From NCBI RefSeq assembly GCF_014204985.1, contig NZ_JACHMP010000001.1, forward strand, positions 434,001 to 498,000: DNA of 64,000 nt, given 5' to 3'. Below are positions 1 to 8,029 of this stretch, one piece after another; the stretch's first letter is position 1; each line of letters begins with the position of its first letter. Below the pieces are notes generated by a model. The model had not been told where the DNA came from and made no database searches. It worked only from the letters and a program-made list of their open reading frames with translations. The translations under genes and the position numbers were made by a program. This stretch comes from Streptosporangium becharense. GTDB lineage: Bacteria; Actinomycetota; Actinomycetes; Streptosporangiales; Streptosporangiaceae.

Positions 1-200
1 ACGATCCCCGGGTGACCAGCATCGCCCGCCGGGCGGAATGGCCGGGCCATCGGGTTGTCAAGATTCGAGTGCGACGTGGCCAAGGATGCCCGCAGGTGAA
101 GGCGACCCCCCTCGGGAAACGAGGCTCGGGATTGCCGGGAGCCTCCTACGGCGGAGGTCGTCGCCGGGAGCCGCATGGGCCGTCCCCGGGCGTCAGGCTC

Positions 201-785
201 TCAGAGAAGGTGGAAAGGCGGGCCGTTCGCGCAGCCCGGAGGGGTGTTGTTGCCGCTGACGTCGAAATCGGCGCAGGTGAGGAACAGGTAGTTGAACTTG
301 CCGAGCAGGAAGGCCAGGACTCCGACGGCGATCGTGACGGCTACCGCCCGCAGCCGGTACCGCTCCGGGAGCTCGGCGTATTCGGGCAGCAGGATTCTCG
401 ACAGCAGCCACGTCAGGGCCGGCGCACCCACCAGGGTGAGCACCACCTCGAAGTAGTGGAGGTAGCGGAACCCGTGGCTCCTCGGCGCCACGACGGCCAG
501 GACGATCCAGACCGAGGGCAACGCCAGAGCGATCCACCCCGCCCAGGGCAGCGCACCCCTGGTGCGCAGCACCAGGGGTGCGAGCAGCACCGCCGTGGCC
601 ACGGCCCAGATCGCCAGCACGGCGTCGAAGAAGACGGCGTCGTAGGCGCCCAGCGTGAACGCGGGCCACCAGATGACGAGCGTGCCGCCCGCCGACGCCG
701 CCGCGGCGGCCCGGAGAGCAGGGTCGATCTCGGGGAGCCCGCGCCTCCCTCTCGGGCTGGGATCGCGGGCCGATTCACCGGCCAT
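201..785 (-). CDS. Hypothetical multi-pass membrane protein
   Basis: A 194-residue protein with a polar N-terminus of about 30 residues and then four or five hydrophobic segments (roughly residues 34-50, 50-72, 77-100, 113-131 and 148-168), so it should sit in the cytoplasmic membrane. After the last segment the tail has a Cys-Ala-Asp motif and a PPGC motif, two cysteines that could pair outside the cell. I chose the ATG at 785 because GGAG lies just upstream and the longer reading frame has a low-complexity non-membrane extension. A possible -10 (TATATT) lies at 884-879 on the same strand. The family is not recognised. The gene contains a perfect 14-bp inverted repeat (552-582). Confidence 0.6.
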   Translation of the reverse strand: MAGESARDPSPRGRRGLPEIDPALRAAAAASAGGTLVIWWPAFTLGAYDAVFFDAVLAIWAVATAVLLAPLVLRTRGALPWAGWIALALPSVWIVLAVVAPRSHGFRYLHYFEVVLTLVGAPALTWLLSRILLPEYAELPERYRLRAVAVTIAVGVLAFLLGKFNYLFLTCADFDVSGNNTPPGCANGPPFHLL

Positions 786-1206
786 GTTCACTCCGGGTTC
801 ACTCCGACCGCTCGGCACCGGCCACCGGGGCGAGCCGCTGGACTCACGCTTGCGGGCACGATGTACGCCCACTTCGGCAATATAGGCAGGCGCGGCGCGT
901 TCCCGTCCCGGCGACTCACCGTCCGCGCCGAGAAACATGACGGTGTTTCCGTCAGCCCCGGTGGACGCGGCGGCCGGGCACCGAACCGGCCCGGCTCCCG
1001 GCGGAAACAGATCCGCGCTGCCGGACACGTACAGGGTGACCGCAGTCTCCGGGCCCCTGCATCAGCCTGTTCCCCTGCCCGATCGGCCTGAAGATCCCCG
1101 TGGGCCACACCGACAGTGCGGAGATCTCCCTCGGCCGTGCTGCCCGGCCCGGTGAGGAGTACGCGGACCGGACCGGCGGAGGGCGTTCGCGCGGACAACC
1201 CGGCGG
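786..1206. other. Gene-free interval upstream of the membrane protein gene
   Basis: I see no convincing gene here; reading frames lack a usable start and have no recognisable motif. The only signal is a TATATT hexamer on the minus strand at 884-879, a possible -10 for the membrane protein gene, which would give a leader of about 90 nt. The rest is GC-rich sequence lying beyond the 3' end of the HTH regulator gene. Confidence 0.4.
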
Positions 1207-1926
1207 TCACGGCGGGGATCCGGCACCGGCGAGGTGCGCCAGGCACAGGTCGGGGCCGGCGAACGGTTCCAGCCGCTCCACCGTGACCGGCGACCCCATG
1301 GCGGTCATCACGCCCTGCATCAGGCCCAGATGGACGGGGCACACCACCCGGGCCTGGGTGCCGACGAGATCGAGGAAGGGGCAGTGCCGCAGTCCGATCG
1401 GCCCCCGCGCGTCCGCGGGGCGGCGCTCGGGGGCGAATCCCAGGTCGTCCAGCACGCTCATCAGCCGGCCGACCGCTTCCTCCTCACCGATCCCGGACGG
1501 TGAGGCGGGCGGCTCCGCCAGCTGCCTGCCCCAGGCCCGCCCGGCCTCGGTCGCCCGGCCCACCGGGTCGGGGTCCGCGGCCAGGGTGCCGGCCAGGATC
1601 CCGGCCAGCAACCGGTAGTTACGCGGCCCGGACGGGTCCATGCCACGCCTGGCCCGGAACACCAGCGGCGGACGGCCCGGACCGGCCGGGGCGGCGTCCA
1701 CCCGCTCCACGAGCCCCGTCTCGGCCAGCGCGTCCAGGTGGAAGCGGACCGTGTTCGGGTGCACGCCGAGCCGCTCGGCGATCCGGACGATGCTCATCGC
1801 CGAGGAGGACGCGCGCAGGACCTCCAGCACCTCGCGGCGGCGCCCGGTCGGGGGCGGCGGGACCCCCTGCTCGGCATTCACGGGATCCACTGTGCCATGC
1901 CGCCGGGGCCCGGCCGGCACGGTCAC
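1207..1926 (-). CDS. HTH transcriptional regulator with C-terminal cysteines (ArsR/SufR-like)
   Basis: A winged-helix repressor of about 239 residues. The DNA-binding domain spans about residues 30-95 (motif IAERLGVHPNTVRFHLDALAETGLVERV). The C-terminal part carries three cysteines in HCPF, VCPVH and LCLAH contexts (about residues 182, 196 and 228), a layout like that of SufR-type regulators that bind an iron-sulphur cluster. Metal or Fe-S sensing is an inference. GTG at 1926 is the longest start; a second GTG at 1920 and two others downstream are possible and none has a strong ribosome site. The gene is divergent from the DUF2249-cupin gene, with a 25-bp dyad between them, so it probably controls both. 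Confidence 0.75.
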   Translation of the reverse strand: MTVPAGPRRHGTVDPVNAEQGVPPPPTGRRREVLEVLRASSSAMSIVRIAERLGVHPNTVRFHLDALAETGLVERVDAAPAGPGRPPLVFRARRGMDPSGPRNYRLLAGILAGTLAADPDPVGRATEAGRAWGRQLAEPPASPSGIGEEEAVGRLMSVLDDLGFAPERRPADARGPIGLRHCPFLDLVGTQARVVCPVHLGLMQGVMTAMGSPVTVERLEPFAGPDLCLAHLAGAGSPP

Positions 1927-2026
1927 GGGTCGGGCGACGGGAGCGCCGCCGCCGACGGCGTGCCGATGACGTGGTCCACCGGGCGTTCCTCCTCGCGGGT
2001 CCGGTCCGTGGGGGTCACGACTTGAG

Positions 2027-2051
2027 TTTATACAATTTCCACTTGTATAAA
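2027..2051. promoter_or_regulatory. Operator-like inverted repeat between regulator and DUF2249 gene
   Basis: Perfect 9-bp arms TTTATACAA (2027-2035) and TTGTATAAA (2043-2051) around a 7-bp spacer. It is a rare AT-rich island in this window. The right arm supplies a TATAAA -10 (2046-2051) with TTGAGT (2022-2027) about 18 bp upstream, so a bound repressor would block the DUF2249 promoter and probably its own. Confidence 0.75.
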
Positions 2052-2073
2052 TAGCGGGACGAGAGGGGACCTC

Positions 2074-2676
2074 ATGTCCGACCAGGAGCTCGACGTACGC
2101 TCCCTACGCAAGCCCGACAAGCATCCGACGATCTTCGCGACCTACGGCGCCCTCGCCGTCGGGGAATCCTTCGTGCTGGTCAACGACCACGACCCCCGGC
2201 ACCTGCGCGACGAGTTCGAGAACGAACACCCCGGCGGCCACGGCTGGGACTATCTCGACCGAGGCCCCGGGGTCTGGCGGATCCGGATCACCAAGCTGGC
2301 CGCCACCCCGCTCCCCCGCCTCCTGTGCGACACCGGCGCGGTCCCCCCGGACGCGACCGGCACGGCCTGGAAGCTGGAGGTGCCCCAGCGCGACCTGGAC
2401 GCCGACATCACCCGGCTGGCACCCGAGGCCACCGTCGACGCCCACAACGGCCTGGACCACGACGTCCTCCTGCACGTCCTGCACGGCACCGGCCGGCTCA
2501 CCACCGAACGCGGCACCCTGGACCTGCGACCCGGTGCCCTCGTGTGGCTGCCCCGCCGCTCCCGGCGCCGGTTGGCCGCCGGGCCCGAGGGGCTGGGTTA
2601 CCTCACCGTCCACCGCGGCCGTCAGGCCCTCGTCCTGGAGCCCGTCGTCAGGACCCCGGAGCCCGCCGACCGGTGA
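2074..2676 (+). CDS. DUF2249 domain - cupin fusion protein
   Basis: A 200-residue soluble protein. Residues about 5-83 match DUF2249 (starts LDVR, contains HDPRHL, ends near PLPRLL), a small domain often found beside denitrification, nitric-oxide or hemerythrin genes. Residues about 105-190 look like a cupin barrel (VDAHNGLDHDVLLHVL and RPGALVWLP). The fusion suggests a small-molecule or metal-binding sensor or stress protein; the ligand is unknown. The ATG follows a GAGAGGGGA site. It is transcribed away from the HTH regulator and probably repressed by it through the 2027-2051 dyad. Confidence 0.75.
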   Translation: MSDQELDVRSLRKPDKHPTIFATYGALAVGESFVLVNDHDPRHLRDEFENEHPGGHGWDYLDRGPGVWRIRITKLAATPLPRLLCDTGAVPPDATGTAWKLEVPQRDLDADITRLAPEATVDAHNGLDHDVLLHVLHGTGRLTTERGTLDLRPGALVWLPRRSRRRLAAGPEGLGYLTVHRGRQALVLEPVVRTPEPADR

Positions 2677-2766
2677 CCTCTCCTCCGCCCTCGTCCGCCC
2701 CACCTGCTCCCGGGCGGAGGGCGGGCCCGGCCGCCGTTCCCGTTCGGGAAAAAATCCCGGGGACGC

Positions 2767-2793
2767 TGTCGATCCGGCCGGGTCCCGTTCGTC
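2767..2793 (+). promoter_or_regulatory. Putative ECF42-type promoter of the DGPF-sigma operon
   Basis: TGTCGA at 2767-2772, 17 bp, then CGTC at 2790-2793. This fits the -35 TGTCGA and -10 CG(A/T)C elements I recall for ECF42 sigma factors. It sits 58 bp upstream of the DGPF gene, so the sigma factor probably activates its own operon. Confidence 0.6.
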
Positions 2794-2851
2794 GTCATGG
2801 TGTACGGCGAGCGCCGTACGGTGACATGACGGGATACGGAGAGGTCTGACC

Positions 2852-3202
2852 ATGAAGTACATGCTGCTCATCCACGCGGGTGCGATCGACGGGAACGGCG
2901 CGGCCGCGGAGTGCACCCCCGAGGACTGGATGGCCTACGACAGGGCCGTGCGGGACGCCGGGATCCACGTGTCGAGCGAATCCCTGGCGGACCTGGTCAC
3001 CGCCACGACGGTCCGGGTCGGCCCGGCGGGCGAGCGGACCGTCACGGACGGGCCGTTCGCCGAGACCCGTGAGGTGCTGGGCGGCTTCTACGTCATCGAC
3101 GTCCCGGACCTCGACGCCGCACTCGACTGGGCCGCCCGCTGCCCCGGCTCACGCGGCAGCGGCGCGGTCGTGGTGCGGCCGGTCGCCGACTTCGGGGTCT
3201 GA
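2852..3202 (+). CDS. DGPF (YCII-related) protein of an ECF42 locus
   Basis: A 116-residue ferredoxin-like YCII-family protein with the signature DGPFAETREVLGGFYVI (about residues 69-85) that names the DGPF group. Such proteins are the conserved partners of ECF42 sigma factors; their biochemical role is not established. A GGAGAGG site precedes the ATG. The sigma factor gene starts two bases after its stop, so the two are translated from one message. A promoter of the kind expected for the partner sigma factor lies upstream. Confidence 0.85.
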   Translation: MKYMLLIHAGAIDGNGAAAECTPEDWMAYDRAVRDAGIHVSSESLADLVTATTVRVGPAGERTVTDGPFAETREVLGGFYVIDVPDLDAALDWAARCPGSRGSGAVVVRPVADFGV

Positions 3203-3204
3203 CG

Positions 3205-4533
3205 GTGCCGGACGGCGGGGGAAGCGGTGAGAACGGGGTGGTGGAGTCGGTGTTCCGCGAGGAGCACGGCCGTCTGATCGCCTCCCTCGTGCGCCGCTTC
3301 GGCGATCTCGACCTGGCCGAGGAGGTCGCCTCCGAGGCGATCGAGGCGGCGCTGACGCACTGGCCGGTGGAGGGCGTGCCGGCCAGGCCCGGCGCCTGGC
3401 TGCTGACGACGGCGCGGCGCAGGGCCGTCGACCGGCTGCGCCGGGACCGGGTCTACGCCGCCCGGCTCGCCGTCCTCCAGGTGGAGGCGGAACGGGCCGG
3501 TCCCGTCCCGCTTCCGGACACCGGCGGCGGCCTGCCCGACGAGCGGCTGCAACTGTTCTTCACCTGCGCTCATCCGGCCCTCGCCGCCGACGACCGGGTG
3601 GCGCTGACCCTGCGCTGCCTGGCCGGGCTGACGACACCCGAGGTGGCGCGGGCCTTCCTCGTCCCGCCCGCGACGATGGCCCAGCGGATCGTGCGGGCCA
3701 AGAAGAAGATCAGCCAAGCCCGCATCCCGTTCCGCGTGCCCGGCGCCGACGAGTTGCCCGAGCGCCTGCCGGTCGTGCTCCAGGTCCTGTACTCGATCTT
3801 CACCGAGGGGTACGCGGCCAGTTCGGGGGCGGACCTGCAACGGTCCGGCCTCGCCGGGGAGGCCGTCAGACTGGCACGCATCCTGCGCCGGCTGATGCCC
3901 GCCGAGCGGGAGGTGGCCGGGCTGCTCGCCCTGATGCTGCTGGTCCACGCCAGGCGCGACGCCCGGACCGGCCCGGACGGCGGCCTCGTGCTGCTGGAGG
4001 ACCAGGACCGCGGCCGCTGGGACCGCGCGATGATCGAGGAGGGCCGCGGCCTGGTGCTCGCCGCGCTGGGCGGCGGCCCGCCCGGCCCGTACAGCGTGCA
4101 GGCCGCGATCGCCGCGCTGCACGACGAGGCCGCGGACGTCGCGACCACCGACTGGCCGCAGATCGTGGCGCTCTACGACGTGCTGCAGGCGCTGGCGCCG
4201 TCCCCTGTCGTCGCGCTGAACCGGGCCGTGGCGGTGGCGATGCGCGACGGCCCGGCAGCGGGCCTGGCCCTGCTCGACGACCTGGCCGGCGAGCCCGGGC
4301 TCCGCGGCCACCACCCCTATCCGGCCGCCCGGGCGGACCTGCTGCACCGGCTCGGCCGCTTCCCCGAGGCCGCCCTGGCCTACCGGGAGGCACTCGACCT
4401 GGCCGGCACCGAGCCCGAACGGGCACACCTGCGGTGCCGGCTGGAGGCGGCCGAACGCTCCGGCGCCGGGCGGGAGCCGCCGTCGGGGCGGGTCCCGGCG
4501 ACGCCGGCCGAGAACGGCGAGGCGTCGCCGTGA
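3205..4533 (+). CDS. ECF42-group RNA polymerase sigma factor with C-terminal helical domain
   Basis: A 442-residue protein. Region sigma-2 is at about residues 10-80 (FGDLDLAEEVASEAIEAAL and RRRAVDRLRRDR) and sigma-4 at about 115-165 (LRCLAGLTTPEVARAFLVPPATMAQRIVRAKKKI). The remaining 250 residues form a long helical, TPR-like extension that replaces a separate anti-sigma factor in this group and is needed for activity in studied members. GTG at 3205 follows the DGPF stop by two bases. The target set probably includes its own operon through the TGTCGA/CGTC promoter. What signal it senses cannot be told. Confidence 0.9.
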   Translation: MPDGGGSGENGVVESVFREEHGRLIASLVRRFGDLDLAEEVASEAIEAALTHWPVEGVPARPGAWLLTTARRRAVDRLRRDRVYAARLAVLQVEAERAGPVPLPDTGGGLPDERLQLFFTCAHPALAADDRVALTLRCLAGLTTPEVARAFLVPPATMAQRIVRAKKKISQARIPFRVPGADELPERLPVVLQVLYSIFTEGYAASSGADLQRSGLAGEAVRLARILRRLMPAEREVAGLLALMLLVHARRDARTGPDGGLVLLEDQDRGRWDRAMIEEGRGLVLAALGGGPPGPYSVQAAIAALHDEAADVATTDWPQIVALYDVLQALAPSPVVALNRAVAVAMRDGPAAGLALLDDLAGEPGLRGHHPYPAARADLLHRLGRFPEAALAYREALDLAGTEPERAHLRCRLEAAERSGAGREPPSGRVPATPAENGEASP

Positions 4534-4539
4534 CACCGG

Positions 4540-5727
4540 CTAACGGGCCACGTACGTGACCATCGCCGGATGGTCGACCTGAGTGGCACCGTTGTAGCAG
4601 GTGACGTACCGGATTCTCACCAGCGCCGTGGAGATCTCCCAAGGGGCGAACAGGTTGCAGAACTCCGGGCCGTAGCCGAACGCGGTGACCTGGACGCTGT
4701 CCCGGTACCCGCTGACGTCGCCGAAGACCACCTGCTTCCTGGCGAGGGCGTACCTGCTGAGCTGCACGGCCCCGGACCGGGAGTTGTAGCTGACCGGGTA
4801 CGGCGTCGGCACGTAGACACCAGGGGTGTCGGGGGCGTTGTCGAAGGTGTAGGCGAAGCGGTACGACGGGGGCGTCCACATGAGGGCCCGCTCACGGTGG
4901 TAGGTCAGGCTCCACCCGGTGTTCAACGGTGCCCCGGTGGCGTCGTGGCAGCGCACCAGGATGCTCTGCGCGGCCGTCGTCGCGTTCCATCCGCCCAGCT
5001 TGCAACGCGCCGGTACGGCCGGGTCGGCCGCGGTGACCTGGATGTTCCCGGCGCGGCCCGCCGAACCGAGCCCCGGCAGGGTGACCCGCCACGATCCCGG
5101 TCCCGTCCACGGCTCGACGGTGTTCACGGCGGTCGGCGCCGAGGAGTTGAACCCGGCGGCCACGGCGGAGCCGTCCCAGTGCACGTACCCGAACGCCTGG
5201 TGGGCGGGCAGGTACTGGGCACTGTGGCCGAAGGTGACGGAGAACCACGAGGCGATCGGGCCCACGCCGTGCCGGTGGCACTGCACCGCCACGATCTCGT
5301 CGGCGCCCGACTGCCACCAGTTCTGCACCTGGCACCAGTCGGCGGACTGGGAGATCGCCGTGACGTGGGCGACTCCCCCGGCGGCCATGCCGATCTGCGG
5401 GAACTTCACGAACACCTGGCCGGGGCCGCCCGGGGTGGCCTCGACCTTGAGCCCGTCCGGCCACGAACCCGCCTGGCGGCTGAGGTCTACGACGGGGCCG
5501 CTGGCGCTGTTCCTGACGACGGCGAACCCCCAGCGGGGCGGCTCGGCCGTGGCGGTCGCGGGGGTCACGGTAGCCGTGGCGGTCACACTGGTCGCGGCGG
5601 TTGTGGCGGTCACGCTGGTCGTGACGGTTGTGGCGGCCGCGGGGGTCGTGGCGGTCGCGGTGAGCCCGGTCGCGGCCAGGGCTGTGACGCAGAGCGTCCG
5701 TACGATTACTGTCCATAATCGGCGCAT
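4540..5727 (-). CDS. Secreted protein with three ~100-residue repeats
   Basis: A 395-residue exported protein. ATG at 5727 is preferred because AAGGAT lies 6-7 bases upstream; it gives a signal peptide (MRRLW, hydrophobic core, AAA) followed by a Thr/Val/Ala-rich repetitive stretch (about residues 30-65). Three related modules follow, each with a Trp/Tyr-rich start, a segment like GxVxVTA and a cysteine pair about 20 residues apart (for example DWCQVQNWW to VQCHRHG, ARCKLGGW to VRCHDATG, EFCNLFAPW to VTCYNG). This module recurs in actinomycete secreted proteins of unknown function. Downstream it converges with the sigma factor gene, with only 6 bp between stops. Confidence 0.65.
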   Translation of the reverse strand: MRRLWTVIVRTLCVTALAATGLTATATTPAAATTVTTSVTATTAATSVTATATVTPATATAEPPRWGFAVVRNSASGPVVDLSRQAGSWPDGLKVEATPGGPGQVFVKFPQIGMAAGGVAHVTAISQSADWCQVQNWWQSGADEIVAVQCHRHGVGPIASWFSVTFGHSAQYLPAHQAFGYVHWDGSAVAAGFNSSAPTAVNTVEPWTGPGSWRVTLPGLGSAGRAGNIQVTAADPAVPARCKLGGWNATTAAQSILVRCHDATGAPLNTGWSLTYHRERALMWTPPSYRFAYTFDNAPDTPGVYVPTPYPVSYNSRSGAVQLSRYALARKQVVFGDVSGYRDSVQVTAFGYGPEFCNLFAPWEISTALVRIRYVTCYNGATQVDHPAMVTYVAR

Positions 5728-5856
5728 GTCATCCTTCGTCCACATCGGAGCGGTGGTCGTGAGAGGGATGGCGCGCGCATGCTCTCCGGCTCTTGCATAA
5801 CCCGCCGACCGGCCACCGAGAAGGCCCAACTTGGCCGATTCCGCCGCCCGACCGGC

Positions 5857-6618
5857 TCACCCGCCCCCGTCCGGGTCCGCCCGGCCTGCCGCCATCTCAT
5901 GGAGCAGCGCCAGCGTGGCCCGGCAGTCGCCGAGTGCCCCGTGCCGGGCGTTCGGCAGCCTGTGCCACCGCCAGTCGCCCCGTTCGACGTTCCACTGCCC
6001 GCGGTACCAGCTGTAGACGGTCATGGCGCACTTCCACGGCCTGGCCCGGGTCCACTGTTCGGCGTGCTCGGCCCCGTGGACGCGGGCGACCTCGGCGCGT
6101 AGCAGCGGTCCGTCGAACCGGCTGTTGTAGACCACGACGGGCCGCCTCCCCAGGGCCTCGGTCAGCCGGGGGAGGATCTCCGCGAAGACCGGGCGGCCGG
6201 CGACGTCCCGGTCGGTGATCCCGTGGATGTCGCTCGCCCGGGGCGGGATCGGCACGCCGGGGTCGACGAGCGTGTCGAGGAGTTCCCGGCCCCGCATGTC
6301 GATGACGGCGACCTGGACCACGCGGTCGTGTTCGACGTCCACGCCGGTCGTCTCGGTGTCGAGGATCACCGCGTCGGAGCGGAGCCGCTCGACCGCCCAG
6401 GCGGACGCCCGGGCGGCGTACTGTTCGAGGTCGAGCGCCTTGCCGGGGTCGAACAGTTTGACCTCGCGGCGCTCGAACTCGGTGACGGCGACGGGCGGTC
6501 CGACCGGTTGCAGGCCCTTCTTCCTGAGCCGCGCGTAGGTGTCGAGGCCCTGCGCCATGGCCTGTTTCCAGGTGATGCGGGGAAGGCCGGGCTGGTCGGC
6601 CTCTGGCGAAGATCCCAT
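5857..6618 (-). CDS. DnaQ-like DEDDh 3'-5' exonuclease
   Basis: A 253-residue protein. After an N-terminal extension of about 85 residues comes an RNase-T/DnaQ-type exonuclease fold: Exo I VILDTETTGVD (metal Asp and Glu), HGITDRDVAG, Exo II VVYNSRFDGPLL (Asp) and Exo III HGALGDCRATLAL with the His and Asp of the DEDDh type. It should remove nucleotides from 3' ends in repair, proofreading or RNA turnover. ATG at 6618 is the first good start after a long non-homologous stretch; no strong ribosome site is visible. It lies 193 bp after the aminopeptidase gene on the same strand. Confidence 0.85.
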   Translation of the reverse strand: MGSSPEADQPGLPRITWKQAMAQGLDTYARLRKKGLQPVGPPVAVTEFERREVKLFDPGKALDLEQYAARASAWAVERLRSDAVILDTETTGVDVEHDRVVQVAVIDMRGRELLDTLVDPGVPIPPRASDIHGITDRDVAGRPVFAEILPRLTEALGRRPVVVYNSRFDGPLLRAEVARVHGAEHAEQWTRARPWKCAMTVYSWYRGQWNVERGDWRWHRLPNARHGALGDCRATLALLHEMAAGRADPDGGG

Positions 6619-6752
6619 ACGTCGTGATCTAACACTTCGCGTGCGTTCCCAAACGGTACGTGATCCATCTGCAACGTGACGCGGCACGGATCGGCCGGTT
6701 CGACGTCCCCGGTGCGCGGCGTGGACGGGCTCCGCGCGTCCAGCCGCGCGCC

Positions 6753-6794
6753 GGGGGCGACCCGGCCGTGTCAGGGGGCGACCCGGCCGTGTCA
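6753..6794. repeat. Exact 21-bp tandem duplication
   Basis: Two identical 21-bp units (6753-6773 and 6774-6794), followed by a partial third (GGGGGC at 6795-6800). It lies in the non-coding gap between the exonuclease and the aminopeptidase genes, 18 bp past the aminopeptidase stop. Confidence 0.85.
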
Positions 6795-6811
6795 GGGGGC
6801 ACTGGGGTGGT

Positions 6812-8029
6812 TCAGACCTGCCACTCGTCGTCGCGGAGCAGCTCGATCTCACCGCCGTCGTGCCCGATCCCCGTGACGGTGACGTCGGGGCCGCCCACCA
6901 TGAAGTCGACGTGCACGCCGGAGACGTTGACCCCGGCCGCCTCCAGCCCGGCGGCGTCCCGGCCGCGCAGGTGCTCGGGCACACCCGGGGGCAGGCCGGC
7001 ACCCCAGGCCAGGTGGCAGGTGGCGTTCTCGTCCAGCAGGGTCTCCAGGAAGGTGAGGCCGGATCGCCCGACCGGTGACGAGCCGTCGACCAGGGCCAGC
7101 TCGCCCAGACGGGCCGCGCCGGCGTCGGTCGCCTGGTGGGTGCGGACCACGTCGGCGCCGGTGCTCGCCCGCACCTGCGTCACCACCCCGCCGGTGAAGG
7201 TCAGCTCCAGGTCGCGGATGACGCTCCCGTCGAGCGCGAGCGGCCGCGTCGACCGGACGGTGCCCTCCACCCGGCGGTAGTCGGGGGTGGTGAACACCTC
7301 CTCGGTGGGGAGGTTGGCCTGGAAGCGGTGCCCCCGTACGGATTCGAGGCGCGCCGCGGTCCAGTGCGCGTCCGGGAGCAGGCCGACGGTCAGGTCGGTG
7401 CCGGGCCCCTCGAACCGGACGGCGTCGAGCCGCATCCCGTTCAGCACCTCCGCGCGGCCCAGCAGCTCGGTGATCCGCTGCTCCCAGGCGGCGCGGGGGT
7501 CGGGCCGGTCCAGGCGCAGTATCGGGCGAAGGTGCTCCCACAGGCGGGTCTCGTCCGGTTCGCCGAAGATCGCGCGTGCCCATTCCGCGGTCGGGCAGGG
7601 GACCATCGCCCAGCGGACGAGGTTGCCGAGCTGCATCCGCTGCCTCGACGTGAGATACGGCATGCGGTCCAGGCCCGCCCGTACCGGGTCCTGCCCGGCG
7701 AGGAGATCCGGCGCCGCGGCGCCGCGGATGTTGAGCAGGACGCCGCAGTGGCGGACCAGGTCCTCGTTGCGCGCGTCCAGCCAGGCCGGGACCTCGCTCA
7801 GCGTGGCCGTGTCAGCGTGCCGAACCCGGGACCGCTTCGCGTAGGGGTCGAAGTACCAGATGTCGGCGTAGCGGGCGCCTCGGGCGTACGCCGCCTCGGC
7901 CAGAGCGCGGGCGAGCGGGGCGTGCTCGATCTCGGCGTTGATCAGCACCCGGTCGCCGGCGACGACCGGCACGGCGACGTCGAGGACGACATCGGCGTAA
8001 CCGGCCAGCTCAGCGGTGGGAACGGTCAT
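6812..8029 (-). CDS. M29 family aminopeptidase
   Basis: A 405-residue cytosolic metallo-aminopeptidase of the AmpS/T group, which removes N-terminal residues using two metal ions. The C-terminal catalytic half shows the expected ligands: NLPTEEVFT (Glu about 243/244), GELALVDGSSPVG (Glu about 310), DENATCHLAWG (His about 339) and VHVDFMVGG (His 373, Asp 375). The length is normal. ATG at 8029 lies inside the end of the MFS gene (20-bp overlap), so the two are co-translated. It is the last gene of the ArsR-MFS-aminopeptidase operon. Confidence 0.88.
   Translation of the reverse strand: MTVPTAELAGYADVVLDVAVPVVAGDRVLINAEIEHAPLARALAEAAYARGARYADIWYFDPYAKRSRVRHADTATLSEVPAWLDARNEDLVRHCGVLLNIRGAAAPDLLAGQDPVRAGLDRMPYLTSRQRMQLGNLVRWAMVPCPTAEWARAIFGEPDETRLWEHLRPILRLDRPDPRAAWEQRITELLGRAEVLNGMRLDAVRFEGPGTDLTVGLLPDAHWTAARLESVRGHRFQANLPTEEVFTTPDYRRVEGTVRSTRPLALDGSVIRDLELTFTGGVVTQVRASTGADVVRTHQATDAGAARLGELALVDGSSPVGRSGLTFLETLLDENATCHLAWGAGLPPGVPEHLRGRDAAGLEAAGVNVSGVHVDFMVGGPDVTVTGIGHDGGEIELLRDDEWQV

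Noticed and set aside
12..1091. A 359-codon plus-strand frame at the left edge
   Set aside because: Composition is low-complexity and it is antisense to a protein with clear membrane helices.
6619..7002. A longer exonuclease starting near 7002
   Set aside because: The upstream part is antisense-like, Arg/Pro-rich, overlaps the aminopeptidase gene and lacks homology signals; ATG at 6618 begins the plausible protein.
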